From Myxococcus dinghuensis (GTDB taxonomy: Bacteria > Myxococcota > Myxococcia > Myxococcales > Myxococcaceae), in assembly GCF_024198235.1 (NCBI RefSeq), contig NZ_JAKCFB010000008.1, positions 230,773 to 294,772 on the forward strand: a stretch of 64,000 bases of DNA. Reading direction: 5' to 3'. Under the pieces are notes generated by a model. The model searched no databases and was not told the origin of the DNA. It worked only from the letters and a program-made list of their open reading frames with translations. Both the position numbers and the translations under genes were made by a program. How positions within the stretch are numbered: the first letter of the stretch is position 1; every line of letters starts with the position of its first letter. Shown here in pieces: positions 48,100 to 56,221 of the stretch.

Positions 48100-48127
48100 A
48101 TTATAAAATCGGGTGCCCTTGGGTCAA
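48100..48127 (-). promoter_or_regulatory. iscSp: Sigma70-type promoter of the isc operon
   Basis: On the minus strand TTGACC (48127-48122) and TATAAT (48105-48100) are separated by 16 bases. This matches the vegetative consensus almost fully. Predicted transcription starts near 48093, giving a leader of about 108 bases before iscS. No IscR gene or obvious IscR site was identified; the imperfect GACC...GGTC repeat just downstream of the -10 is too weak to call. Confidence 0.78.
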
Positions 48128-48343
48128 GCGAACATAAGGAGCACGCCAGACGTGTCGGGAGGGCACCGGTAGGGGTGTCCAGGGGGGTGGGCCGGTGCGC
48201 CGGGATGGATCGCCCGGGGTGGGCCAAGGCGGGGCGGGGTGCTCCGGAATGGGGCGGCGTGTGGGGCCAAGGGCCTGGAATCGTTGAGGGGGCCCTCCTG
48301 GCCGGGGGGCTGCACAGCGGAACCGCGCGACGAGGAGGCAGGC

Positions 48344-50173
48344 ATGAGCGCGAACGCGAAGCAGACGGCCAGGTCGAAGGAGCAGTCGGAGTCCGGGGAG
48401 GGCGGCGGGCGCACGCCGCTGGTGCGGATGGAGGGCGGGCTGGAGCGCCCCCGGTACGCGGAAGGGTGGCGTGCGGGCAAGCCGGCGGAGGACCCGGAGA
48501 AGATGAAGCGCTGGGGGCTCATCACCGCGCGGCCCAGCGAGTTCCTGGTCCACATGCGCCGGGGGCGGGTGCGCGACGTGAGCGGCCAGGGCGCCAGTTG
48601 CTTCAAGTGGCCGGGCGACTCGGTGGCCATCGTCCCCACCAGCATCCAGCGGCTCCAGTTCACCGCGGACCAGGTGACGAGCGAGAAGGTGGGCGTGCAG
48701 GTGACGGGCCTCGCGGTGTACCGCATCGCCGACCCGCTGGTGGCGTTCCGGATGCTCAACTTCTCCTTCCCGGAGCGGGCGCAGGAGAAGCTGGCGGAGC
48801 TGCTGCGGGAGATGTTCGTGGGCGCCGCCCGGCGGCTGGTGGCGAACCTGTCCGTGGAGGAGTGCCTGTCGCGGCGCAAGGAGGGCATCGCCGCGGAGCT
48901 GATGCGGGAGATCGCCCCGGTGCTGTCCGGACACGGCCGGGTACAGGACCCGACCGACGCGGGCTGGGGCGTGCTGCTGGACACCATCGAAATCCAGGAC
49001 GTGCGCGTCCTGTCGTCCACCGTCTTCGAGAACATGCAGGCGCGCTTCCGCCGCGAGCAGGAGCGCCAAGCGCGCGAGGCGGAGCTGGCCAAGGAGCGCT
49101 TCGTCCACCGCGAGGAGACGGAGGCGGAGCGGCAGCTCAACCTCCAGCGCCTGGAGGCCGAGGACGAGGTGCGCCAGCGCCGGCAGACGGCCGAGGAGCA
49201 GGCCCGGCTGGAGACGCTGGCGGTGGACGCGCGCGTGGCCGAGGCGAAGCTGGCCCAGGAGCGCACGCTCAAGCAGGAGCAGGCGTCCGTGGAGCGCGAG
49301 GTGGCGCTCGCCAAGCTCGCCGCGGAGCAGGAGGTCCGCCAGAAGAAGCTGGCCTCGGACGAACAGGCCAAGCTGGAGGCGCTGGCCGCGGAGGCGCGCC
49401 TGTCCGAGGCGAAGCTCGTCTCCGAGCGCGCGCTGGCCACGAGCCGCGCGCAGGCGGACATGGAGAAGCTCCAGCGCGAGCAGGAGACGGAGACGGCGCG
49501 GGCGCGCATGGGCCTGGAGAAGTCCAGGCGCGAGCAGGACGCGGAGGCCGCGCGCGCGGAGCTGGAGCTGGAGAAGCAGCGGCTGGTCCAGGACGCGGAG
49601 GCCGCTCAGGCCCAGTACGAGCTGGTGCGCCTGCAGCGCGAGCAGGCGGCGGAGGAGGCCCGCGCGCGCATCGCCCTGGAGCAACTGCGCCGCGAGGAGG
49701 CGCAGGAGGACGCCCGCGCGCAACTGGAGCTGGAGCGGCTGCGTCGCGAGCAGGAGCAGACCGCCGCCCGGCACGAGGGCACGCTCGCCGAGCAGCTCCA
49801 GGAGGTGGAGAAGCTCAAGGCGCGGCTCCAGGTGGTGCAGTCCCAGCGCGCCATCGCGGAGGCGGAGGTGTCCATCGCGGAGCTGGAGGTGCGCCGGGAG
49901 AACGCCCGCCAGGAGCTGGAGCTGGCGCGGGCCCGGGCGCTGCGTGACATCGAGAACACCATCAGTCCGGAGGTCATCCAGATGACGCTGGCGCAGCAGT
50001 TGCCCCAGGTGGCCGCGGCCTTCCAGCAGAAGATGGGCGAGGTTCACGTCACGGCGGTGGATGGCGCCAATCCCTTCGGTTACATCGCGGCGGCGGTGGA
50101 AGGTGTCATGGGCCTGGCGCGTTCAGCCGGGTTGAAGGTGCCCGCCTCCTCGCTCGGCACCAACGCGCAGTAG
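48344..50173 (+). CDS. SPFH/band-7 coiled-coil protein
   Basis: The 609-aa product has a short N-terminal segment, an SPFH domain at about residues 55-250 (RRGRVRDVSGQGASCFKWPGD, VQVTGLAVYRIADP, EIQDVRVLSSTVFENMQ), and a long Glu/Ala/Arg-rich coiled coil from about 225 to 540, with a C-terminal tail (HVTAVDGANPFGYIAAAVEG). There is no obvious TM helix or flotillin-type Cys acylation site, so membrane binding may be peripheral. GAGGAGG precedes ATG 48344. It diverges from the isc operon across 250 bases. Oligomeric scaffold function is inferred from family. Confidence 0.82.
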   Translation: MSANAKQTARSKEQSESGEGGGRTPLVRMEGGLERPRYAEGWRAGKPAEDPEKMKRWGLITARPSEFLVHMRRGRVRDVSGQGASCFKWPGDSVAIVPTSIQRLQFTADQVTSEKVGVQVTGLAVYRIADPLVAFRMLNFSFPERAQEKLAELLREMFVGAARRLVANLSVEECLSRRKEGIAAELMREIAPVLSGHGRVQDPTDAGWGVLLDTIEIQDVRVLSSTVFENMQARFRREQERQAREAELAKERFVHREETEAERQLNLQRLEAEDEVRQRRQTAEEQARLETLAVDARVAEAKLAQERTLKQEQASVEREVALAKLAAEQEVRQKKLASDEQAKLEALAAEARLSEAKLVSERALATSRAQADMEKLQREQETETARARMGLEKSRREQDAEAARAELELEKQRLVQDAEAAQAQYELVRLQREQAAEEARARIALEQLRREEAQEDARAQLELERLRREQEQTAARHEGTLAEQLQEVEKLKARLQVVQSQRAIAEAEVSIAELEVRRENARQELELARARALRDIENTISPEVIQMTLAQQLPQVAAAFQQKMGEVHVTAVDGANPFGYIAAAVEGVMGLARSAGLKVPASSLGTNAQ

Positions 50174-50235
50174 CCCGTCGCCCGGGGCCTGCGTATACAA
50201 GGCGGGCCTGTGCTGGGAAGGACGGAGCGACGCGC

Positions 50236-51678
50236 ATGAATGCCAGGAAGCTGGGAGCGATGGCCGTACTGGCCGGTGTGGCGGTGGCCGTGGTGCCGTG
50301 GCTGCTGCCCACCGGGCCCAACGCGAACCTCGACGCGGCGCGTTTCCTCGAGTCCGGCAGCCTGGCCATCGGCGCGGCCGTCGTCTTCGCCGGCGGCCTG
50401 CTCACCGCGCTGACGCCCTGCGTCTACCCGCTCATCCCCATCACCGTGTCGGTGTTCGGCGCCCGCAAGGCGGAGAGCCGGGGCAAGGCGCTGCTGCTCA
50501 CCGCGTCCTACATCGTGGGCATGGGCGTGGTGTTCAGCGCGCTGGGCATCCTCGCGGCGAAGACGGGGCAGGCCTTCGGCGCGCTCCTGGGCCACCCGGC
50601 GGTGGTGACGGGGCTGGCGGTGTTCCTGCTCCTGCTGGCCTCGTCCATGTTCGGCGCGTTCGAGCTCGCGCTGCCGGAGCGGCTGCAGACGCGGCTGACG
50701 TCGGTGGGCGGCGCGGGTGTGGCGGGCGCGTTCCTGATGGGCAGCGTGTCGGGGTTCCTGGCCGCGCCCTGCACGGGGCCGGTGCTCACGGGCCTGCTCG
50801 CCTTCGTGGCGAAGACGGCGAACACCACCCTGGGCGCGACGCTGCTGTTCATCTACGCGCTGGGCATCGGCGTGCCCTTCTTCGTGCTGGGCGTGTCCAC
50901 GGTGCGCCTGCCGCGCGGCGGCGTGTGGATGGAGTGGGTGAAGAGCGTGCTGGGCATCATGCTCGTCGCGCTGGCCCTGTCCTACCTGAAGGACGCCTCG
51001 CCCTGGGCGCGCGACGTGGTGAAGGGGCTGGGCGCGCAGCTGGGCCGGATGCCGGGCGCGCTGGTCGCGGGCGTGCTCGCCCTGGTGGGCGTGCTGGTGG
51101 GCGCGGTGCACCGCTCCTTCAAGGAAGGCTCGCGCGACTTCGCGTTCAAGGCGCTGGGCGTGACGCTGGTGGTGGTGGCCCTGGTGCTGCGCGGCGGCGC
51201 GCTGGACGCGGGCCCGGTGGGCGCGCTCTGGGTCCGCCTGGGCGTGGCCGAGCCGCCCCAGGCTCCCTCGTGGCGGTGGCACCACGTCATGCCGCAGAAG
51301 AAGGCCACGTTCTCCTCGGACGAGTTCGAGCAGGTGCTCGCCCAGGCCCGGTCGGAGGGCCGCCCCGTGCTCATCGACTTCTTCGCGGACTGGTGCGCGG
51401 CCTGCAAGGAGCTGGACCGGGAGACGTACCCGGCGCAGGAGGTCATCTCCCAGTCGTCGGAGGGGCAGTTCCTCACCATCAAGGTGGACGCCACCCACAG
51501 CGACGACGCGCTCGACGCGCTGATGGAGCGCTTCGGCGTGGAGGGCCTGCCGACGGTGGCCTTCGTGTCGCCCGCGGGCAAGGTGCTCCAGCGCCCGCGC
51601 ATCACCGGCTTCCTCGCGCCGGTGCCCTTCGCCACGGAGATGAAGAAGGCGCGCTGCGAGGAAGGCTCCGCCTGCTGA
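50236..51678 (+). CDS. dsbD: DsbD-like thiol:disulfide interchange protein
   Basis: The 480-aa product has the cytochrome-c-biogenesis/DsbD TM domain (eight helices between about 30 and 320, with the redox Cys in LTALTPCVYPLIP and GFLAAPCTGPVLTGL) and a C-terminal thioredoxin domain (about 355-480) with CxxC as DWCAACKEL. The N-terminal periplasmic alpha domain of E. coli DsbD is missing; only one anchor-like helix precedes the core. It would pass electrons from cytoplasmic thioredoxin across the inner membrane to periplasmic proteins. It converges on the DTW gene with 19 bases between stops. Confidence 0.9.
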   Translation: MNARKLGAMAVLAGVAVAVVPWLLPTGPNANLDAARFLESGSLAIGAAVVFAGGLLTALTPCVYPLIPITVSVFGARKAESRGKALLLTASYIVGMGVVFSALGILAAKTGQAFGALLGHPAVVTGLAVFLLLLASSMFGAFELALPERLQTRLTSVGGAGVAGAFLMGSVSGFLAAPCTGPVLTGLLAFVAKTANTTLGATLLFIYALGIGVPFFVLGVSTVRLPRGGVWMEWVKSVLGIMLVALALSYLKDASPWARDVVKGLGAQLGRMPGALVAGVLALVGVLVGAVHRSFKEGSRDFAFKALGVTLVVVALVLRGGALDAGPVGALWVRLGVAEPPQAPSWRWHHVMPQKKATFSSDEFEQVLAQARSEGRPVLIDFFADWCAACKELDRETYPAQEVISQSSEGQFLTIKVDATHSDDALDALMERFGVEGLPTVAFVSPAGKVLQRPRITGFLAPVPFATEMKKARCEEGSAC

Positions 51679-51697
51679 CGCGGCCGGGCCGGGCGCG

Positions 51698-52279
51698 CTA
51701 CCGGCCCCGGCTCGCCATCACCTGCTCGAACATGCGCTCGTGCAGGGCGTAGAGCGGCTCGGCCACCGCGTCCCCCTCCAGGTACGCGAGCGCCCCCGCG
51801 ATGGCCTCCAGCGTGGACATGCCGTCCGGGTGCGGCGGCCGGCGCAGGCGTCGCGTGTCCGGCGGCGGGGGCGGCAGCTTCAACCCCGGCAGCCGGCGCA
51901 GCGCGGGCACCCGCTGCACCATGCGGCGCGCCTGCCCCCAGCTCCCGTCCAGGACGATGAGCCGGCGGGGCGGGGCCGTGTCGGCGGTGGGTGACTGCTG
52001 CGCGTCCGGGAACAAGAGCCAGGTGTCCCCGTCGTCCTCGAGCACGGACGCGTCGAAGGGTTGGCCCGGCGAGCCGTAGGAGACGATGTGGCAGCGGGGC
52101 AGCGCCAGCGCGGCCATGCGGGCCGTGTTGGTGGACTTGAGCGTCTCCTTGTGATGCCGGATGACGAGCAGCTCCGTGCGCGTGAGGATGCGGGGCAGCT
52201 CGGCGCACAGACACAGGGCGGTGGGCAGGAAGCAGCGAGGACAGCGGCCCGAGAGGTCCTCCGGAGTCCGGGACCTCAT
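51698..52279 (-). CDS. DTW-domain tRNA aminocarboxypropyltransferase
   Basis: The 193-aa product has the N-terminal zinc-type cysteine set Cys13, Cys16, Cys23 and Cys25 (GRCPRCFLPTALCLC), the VIRHHKETLKSTNTARM segment, and the DTW-family motif as DGSW in LIVLDGSWGQARRM. This family (TapT/YfiP) puts an aminocarboxypropyl group from SAM on uridine 47 of tRNA. Length is normal. Its ATG overlaps the upstream gene's TGA (ATGA), so they are translationally coupled. Confidence 0.87.
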   Translation of the reverse strand: MRSRTPEDLSGRCPRCFLPTALCLCAELPRILTRTELLVIRHHKETLKSTNTARMAALALPRCHIVSYGSPGQPFDASVLEDDGDTWLLFPDAQQSPTADTAPPRRLIVLDGSWGQARRMVQRVPALRRLPGLKLPPPPPDTRRLRRPPHPDGMSTLEAIAGALAYLEGDAVAEPLYALHERMFEQVMASRGR

Positions 52280-52830
52280 TTCCCCTGGCGGTAGCGCTCC
52301 ATCAACGCGCGCGCCTCGCGCAGCTTCTCCTCGACGAAGCGGTCGTCCGCGTCCGGCTCGTAGTCGGCGTCCGGCAGGTCGAGCTGGAAGATGGTGGAGA
52401 GCAGGATGGGCGCCACCTCCAGCCACTCCGCCGTGCGGGTGAGGGCGGCCTGGCGGCGGCCGGCGAACGTCTCCGGGCCCTCCTCCGGACCGCAGCGGCA
52501 GATGCGCGCCGAATCGGCGGTGACGTCGACGTAGAGGCCGAGCACCTCCGCGTCCACCTCGGCGGCGAGCGCGCACGTGGCCTCGCTCACGTAGGCCGCC
52601 ATGGCCTGCGCCGCGGAGCGCTCCGTCAGCGAGCGCACGAGGAACACCTGCCACCCCGCCTCGGACAGCGCGCCCGACTCCTGGATGAGCGTCAGCTCCG
52701 CGGGAGGCGCCTGGATGCGCGACAGCAGCCGGCGCACGGGGGCCTCCAGCCTCTCCAGCCTCGCGCTCGACGCGGGACAGAAGAAGACGACGCGGTACTC
52801 ACGGCTGTCTGCGGCGGTTTCCATGGGCAT
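52276..52830 (-). CDS. Conserved-looking protein of unknown function
   Basis: The 184-aa product has no motif I recognise. It has an N-terminal strand EYRVVFFCPAS, a helical Arg/Leu segment, a WQVFLVRSLTERSAAQAM helix, then a strand-rich region with VLGLYVDVTADSARICRCG, and an acidic C-terminus with DLPDADYEPDADDRFVEEKL. Four Cys are present, two as CRCG. No signal peptide or TM helix. ATG 52830 or ATG 52824 may start it. Coupling to the DTW gene by ATGA overlap suggests a shared role, perhaps tRNA modification, but this is inference. Confidence 0.7.
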   Translation of the reverse strand: MPMETAADSREYRVVFFCPASSARLERLEAPVRRLLSRIQAPPAELTLIQESGALSEAGWQVFLVRSLTERSAAQAMAAYVSEATCALAAEVDAEVLGLYVDVTADSARICRCGPEEGPETFAGRRQAALTRTAEWLEVAPILLSTIFQLDLPDADYEPDADDRFVEEKLREARALMERYRQGK

Positions 52831-52930
52831 ACGGCGTCGCCAGGCGCTGCAGGGAAAGGGGAAGTCCTGCGGGTGCCCAAGAGGACCAAAGGATTCCCCG
52901 ACCTTGCAAGGGGGGAGTTGGGGGGAGGGT

Positions 52931-53800
52931 TCAAGGCGCGGCGGCGGGCGTGGGGGCGGCGGAGGCGGTGGCCCGCCGCTCGGAGGCGACCCAGACCCCC
53001 GCCGCCAGCACCAGCAGTCCACCGCCCACGCCCACGGGTGTGAGCGCCTCGGAGAAGACGGCCCAACCCACCACGGAGGCGGTGAGGGGCTCCAGGTAGG
53101 TGAGGGCGCCCGCCGAGGCGGTGGGGACATGGCGCAGCCCGGCATTGAAGAGGCAGGTGCCCGCGAGGCCGCACACCGCCCCCCCGGCGAACACCTGGAG
53201 CGTGGCCCCGTCCAGCGCCGGAGGCAGCGCGCCCGTCCCCGCGATGCACAGCAGGGCGACGAGCGACACCGGGGCGTGCAGCGAGGCTACTGCCACCGGT
53301 GAGTAGGCCCGCGTCGCCGCCTTCGTGCCCAGGACGATGATGCCGAAGAACAGGGCGCTGCCCGAGCCCAGCGCCGCCGTGAGGCCCGCGTCGCCCGTCC
53401 CCTCCGGCCGGCCGATGAGCAGCGCCAGGCCCAGCAGCGTCACCGGGGCGGCCACCAGCGCGCGGACCGAGCGCCGCTCGCCCAGCACCCACGGCGCGGC
53501 GAGCGCCAGCCCCAGCGGGGCCAGGTAGTGGGTGAGCACCGCCACGGACACCGGGCCGTGCTTCATGGCCGCGAAGAACAGGCTGATGTTGGCCGCGTCC
53601 GCCAGCCCGACGACGACGAGCGCCAGGGTCGCCCGCCTGTCCCTCCACGCCGCCCCGCGGACGAGCAGGGGGACGGGCAGGGACATGGCGACGAGCGCCA
53701 GGAACGCGTTCTGGGACCACGTCAGGCCCGCGGGCCTCAGGAACAGGGACCAGCAACCCCAGAGGGTGGCCCCGGCCGCGACCATCGCGAAGTGCCGCAC
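52931..53800 (-). CDS. EamA-family (DMT superfamily) transporter
   Basis: The 289-aa product has about ten TM helices in two EamA repeats: the first half with ATLWGCWSLFLRPAGL, VVVGLADAANISLFFAAM and HYLAPLGLALAAPWVLGE, the second with GTCLFNAGLRHVPTASAGAL and TYLEPLTASVVGWAVFSEAL. The PLxLALxxPWxLGE and LEPLTAxxxG helix-end motifs are typical of amino-acid or metabolite exporters of this family. The substrate is unknown. It diverges from the histidine kinase gene across 83 bases. Confidence 0.9.
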   Translation of the reverse strand: MRHFAMVAAGATLWGCWSLFLRPAGLTWSQNAFLALVAMSLPVPLLVRGAAWRDRRATLALVVVGLADAANISLFFAAMKHGPVSVAVLTHYLAPLGLALAAPWVLGERRSVRALVAAPVTLLGLALLIGRPEGTGDAGLTAALGSGSALFFGIIVLGTKAATRAYSPVAVASLHAPVSLVALLCIAGTGALPPALDGATLQVFAGGAVCGLAGTCLFNAGLRHVPTASAGALTYLEPLTASVVGWAVFSEALTPVGVGGGLLVLAAGVWVASERRATASAAPTPAAAP

Positions 53801-53883
53801 TGTGCTCGTGACTCCTGGTGACGTCGGTCGTCCTCGTGACTCGACGGGGCGCGCAGCCTAGGGACATCTGCCACACTGCGTCC

Positions 53884-55491
53884 ATGGGGCCTTTGTTCGC
53901 CTACAGCCTGGCGCCCGTCGTCAGCGTGGCGCTGTTGCTGTGCTTCACCACCGCGCTGAGGGGCCGCGGCGCGCTCGGGTTGACGCTCTACTGTCTGGCG
54001 ACCGCCGCGTGGAGCGGGTCGCTGCTCCTGTTGTGTGTGCCCTCGTGGGCCTGGCTCGGAGAGCGCTTCGCCGCCAGTGGCGCGTTCGTCGCCGCCGCCT
54101 ATCTCCATGCCGCGTACGACCTCACCCGGCAGCGCTCGTACGGGCTGGTGGTGTTCGCCTACGGCGTGGCGGCGGTGGTGACGGGCGTGGGCGTGGTGGC
54201 CCCGGACGCGCTCTACGGGACGCTCGCGATGCAGCGCGGGCCGCTGTTCTGGCCCATCATGGCGCTGTCGGTGTCCGCCACCAGCGTGCCGTTGTTCCAC
54301 CTGTACCGCGCCTGGCGGGCGGAGTCCCCGGCGCGCCGCCCGCTGCTGCGCAGCCTGGGCATCGTCGGCGCGCTGGCGTACTCGGGGGGCACGGGCACCG
54401 CGCTGCTCCTGTCGGGCGGGTACGTCCTGCCCTGGGGCCTCTACCTGGTCCTGGCCGCGCTGCTGGTGCTCGTCCACGTCATCGACGCGTACCAGCCGTC
54501 CGGAGACCGGCGGTTGATGGAGCGCAGCCTCCTGTATTCGGCGATGGCGGCGGTGTTGTCCGCGGGCTTCCTCTTCGGCGTGCTGACGCTCATGGACGGC
54601 AGCGGCCAGCCGTGGCTCGCGCAGTACCGGGGCGCCGCGTTCGCGCTGCTGGCCCTCGCCGCGCTCGCCTTCGAGCCGGTGCGCCAGGGCTTCCAGGAGT
54701 GGCTGGGGCGGCGGCTTCTCAAGGGGCGCGCCACCGGGAGCGAGCTGGCGCAGGCCCTGGCCACGCAGGAGGCGCGCGCGGACCAGTCCGCCCGGCTCGC
54801 GGAGCTGGGCCAGTTCACCTCGGCCGTGGCCCACGAGGTGCGCAACCCGCTGGGCGTGTTGGGCGCCCACCTCAAGCTGCTGGAGCGCCAGGGCGTGGAC
54901 GCGGAGTCGCTCGGGGCGATGCGCGAGCAGATTGCCCGGGCCAGTCACTTCGTGGACGAGCTGCTGCGCTACGGCCGGCCCCGGCCCCTGGAGCTGCGTC
55001 CCGTGGACGTCTCGGCCACGGTGGCCCTGGCCTGGTCCACCGCGCGGCAGGGGTTGGGGGAGCTCGCCCCGCACGTGGTGTTCGAGGCTCCGGAGGGTGA
55101 GGCGCCGGCGCTGGAGGCCGATCAGGCACAGCTCATCCAGGTCTTCGTCATCCTCCTGGAGAATGCGCTGCTGGCCCTGCGCGACGTACCCTCGCCCAGG
55201 CTGTGCGTGTCCTGCGCCTCAGGTGGGGAGATGCTGCGGGTCATCGTGGAGGACAGCGGCCCGGGGATTCCACCCGAGCTGCTGTCCCGCCTGTTCCAGC
55301 CCTTCGTCACCGGGCGCAAGCGGGAGGGCCCTCGGCCCGGCACGGGGCTGGGGCTGGCCATCGCCCGGGGCATCGTCGAGCGACATGGTGGAACCCTGCG
55401 CGCCTCGCGCTCCGAGCGGTGGGGCGGCGCGCGCTTCGAGTTGGCGCTGCCGCTGCGCCAGCCCTCACCGTTGGCCGCCGCCGCGGGCTGA
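53884..55491 (+). CDS. Membrane sensor histidine kinase
   Basis: The 535-aa product has an N-terminal membrane region of about seven to eight helices (residues 5-235), a short coiled linker, then a HisKA domain with phosphorylated His in SAVAHEVRNPLGVLG, an N-box in ILLENALLAL, G1 DSGPGIPPELL and G2 GTGLGLAIARGIVERHGG. The HATPase domain is complete and there is no receiver domain. No response-regulator gene lies next to it, so it is an orphan kinase. ATG 53884 was chosen because the helix-rich region starts there. The input sensed by the membrane domain is unknown. Confidence 0.9.
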   Translation: MGPLFAYSLAPVVSVALLLCFTTALRGRGALGLTLYCLATAAWSGSLLLLCVPSWAWLGERFAASGAFVAAAYLHAAYDLTRQRSYGLVVFAYGVAAVVTGVGVVAPDALYGTLAMQRGPLFWPIMALSVSATSVPLFHLYRAWRAESPARRPLLRSLGIVGALAYSGGTGTALLLSGGYVLPWGLYLVLAALLVLVHVIDAYQPSGDRRLMERSLLYSAMAAVLSAGFLFGVLTLMDGSGQPWLAQYRGAAFALLALAALAFEPVRQGFQEWLGRRLLKGRATGSELAQALATQEARADQSARLAELGQFTSAVAHEVRNPLGVLGAHLKLLERQGVDAESLGAMREQIARASHFVDELLRYGRPRPLELRPVDVSATVALAWSTARQGLGELAPHVVFEAPEGEAPALEADQAQLIQVFVILLENALLALRDVPSPRLCVSCASGGEMLRVIVEDSGPGIPPELLSRLFQPFVTGRKREGPRPGTGLGLAIARGIVERHGGTLRASRSERWGGARFELALPLRQPSPLAAAAG

Positions 55492-55636
55492 GCGCGTGCG
55501 GGGTGGCTGAGCCGGAAGGCGCGCCTCCTACCTGAGGGCACTTCCTTCGTCCGCGGGATGGAGCGACCGTGGAGGAGGTGACGTTCGGGCAAGAAAGCCG
55601 ACGTGCTGCGTTCTCTGGTGGAAACCAGGAGGGGGT

Positions 55637-56221
55637 ATGCGCGCGAAGCCCAGGCTGACGGTGGTGGGACGTGAGACCGACAGGCCGGAGTTCGCGTTCG
55701 AACAGTTCGCCCAGCACTTCCAGCCCCCCCTCTTCCGGGTGCTGGGCAAGTACTGCCGTGGTTCGGAACAGGAGGTCGAGGACCTGGTCCACGACGTGCT
55801 GCTCCGAGCCCTGCTCCGGTGGGGAGAGCTGCGTCACTGGCAGGAGGCGTCGCAACGGGCCTGGCTCGTGCGGGTCGCCAAGAACTGCTACCTCGACCGG
55901 TACCGTCGCAGGCGGAGCGAGGAGGACCGCCTCCAGGCGTTGTTCCGCCTCCAGGAGGACTCGGACGACGGCGGAGAGGAGGATGAGCTCTGGCGGTACA
56001 TCGAGGTCGCGGACCTCCAGGCGGTGCTGCCGTACCTGCCGCCCAAGGTGCGCACGACGTTCGAGCTGTACCTCCAGGGGCTGTCCTACGCGCGCATCAG
56101 CGAGCTGACGGGGGAGCCGCCCGGCACGGTGGGCGCGCGGCTGACCCAGGCCCGGCGCCTGCTGAGGGAGCTGCTCAAGGAGACCGCGGAGGCTCGCAGA
56201 CGCGAGGGGCCGCGCCGATGA
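55637..56221 (+). CDS. ECF-type sigma factor of module 1
   Basis: The 194-aa product has region 2 (FAQHFQPPLFRVLGKYC, EVEDLVHDVLLRALLRW, AWLVRVAKNCYLDRYRRRR) and region 4 (VRTTFELYLQGLSYARISEL, GTVGARLTQARRLLREL) separated by an acidic linker (about 105-120). No region 3 is present, so it is an ECF sigma factor of normal size. ATG 55637 has AGGAGGGGG upstream. Its TGA overlaps the ATG of the anti-sigma/CHAT gene by four bases (ATGA). It is expected to be sequestered by that protein's zinc-finger domain. Its regulon, and whether it is autoregulated, are not known from sequence. Confidence 0.92.
   Translation: MRAKPRLTVVGRETDRPEFAFEQFAQHFQPPLFRVLGKYCRGSEQEVEDLVHDVLLRALLRWGELRHWQEASQRAWLVRVAKNCYLDRYRRRRSEEDRLQALFRLQEDSDDGGEEDELWRYIEVADLQAVLPYLPPKVRTTFELYLQGLSYARISELTGEPPGTVGARLTQARRLLRELLKETAEARRREGPRR

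Noticed and set aside
55617..55628. GGAAACC ahead of the module 1 sigma gene as an ECF -35 shared with the module 2 copy
   Set aside because: The module 1 copy overlaps the ribosome-binding region and lies too close to the ATG to be a -35, so the match with 59674 is probably chance.
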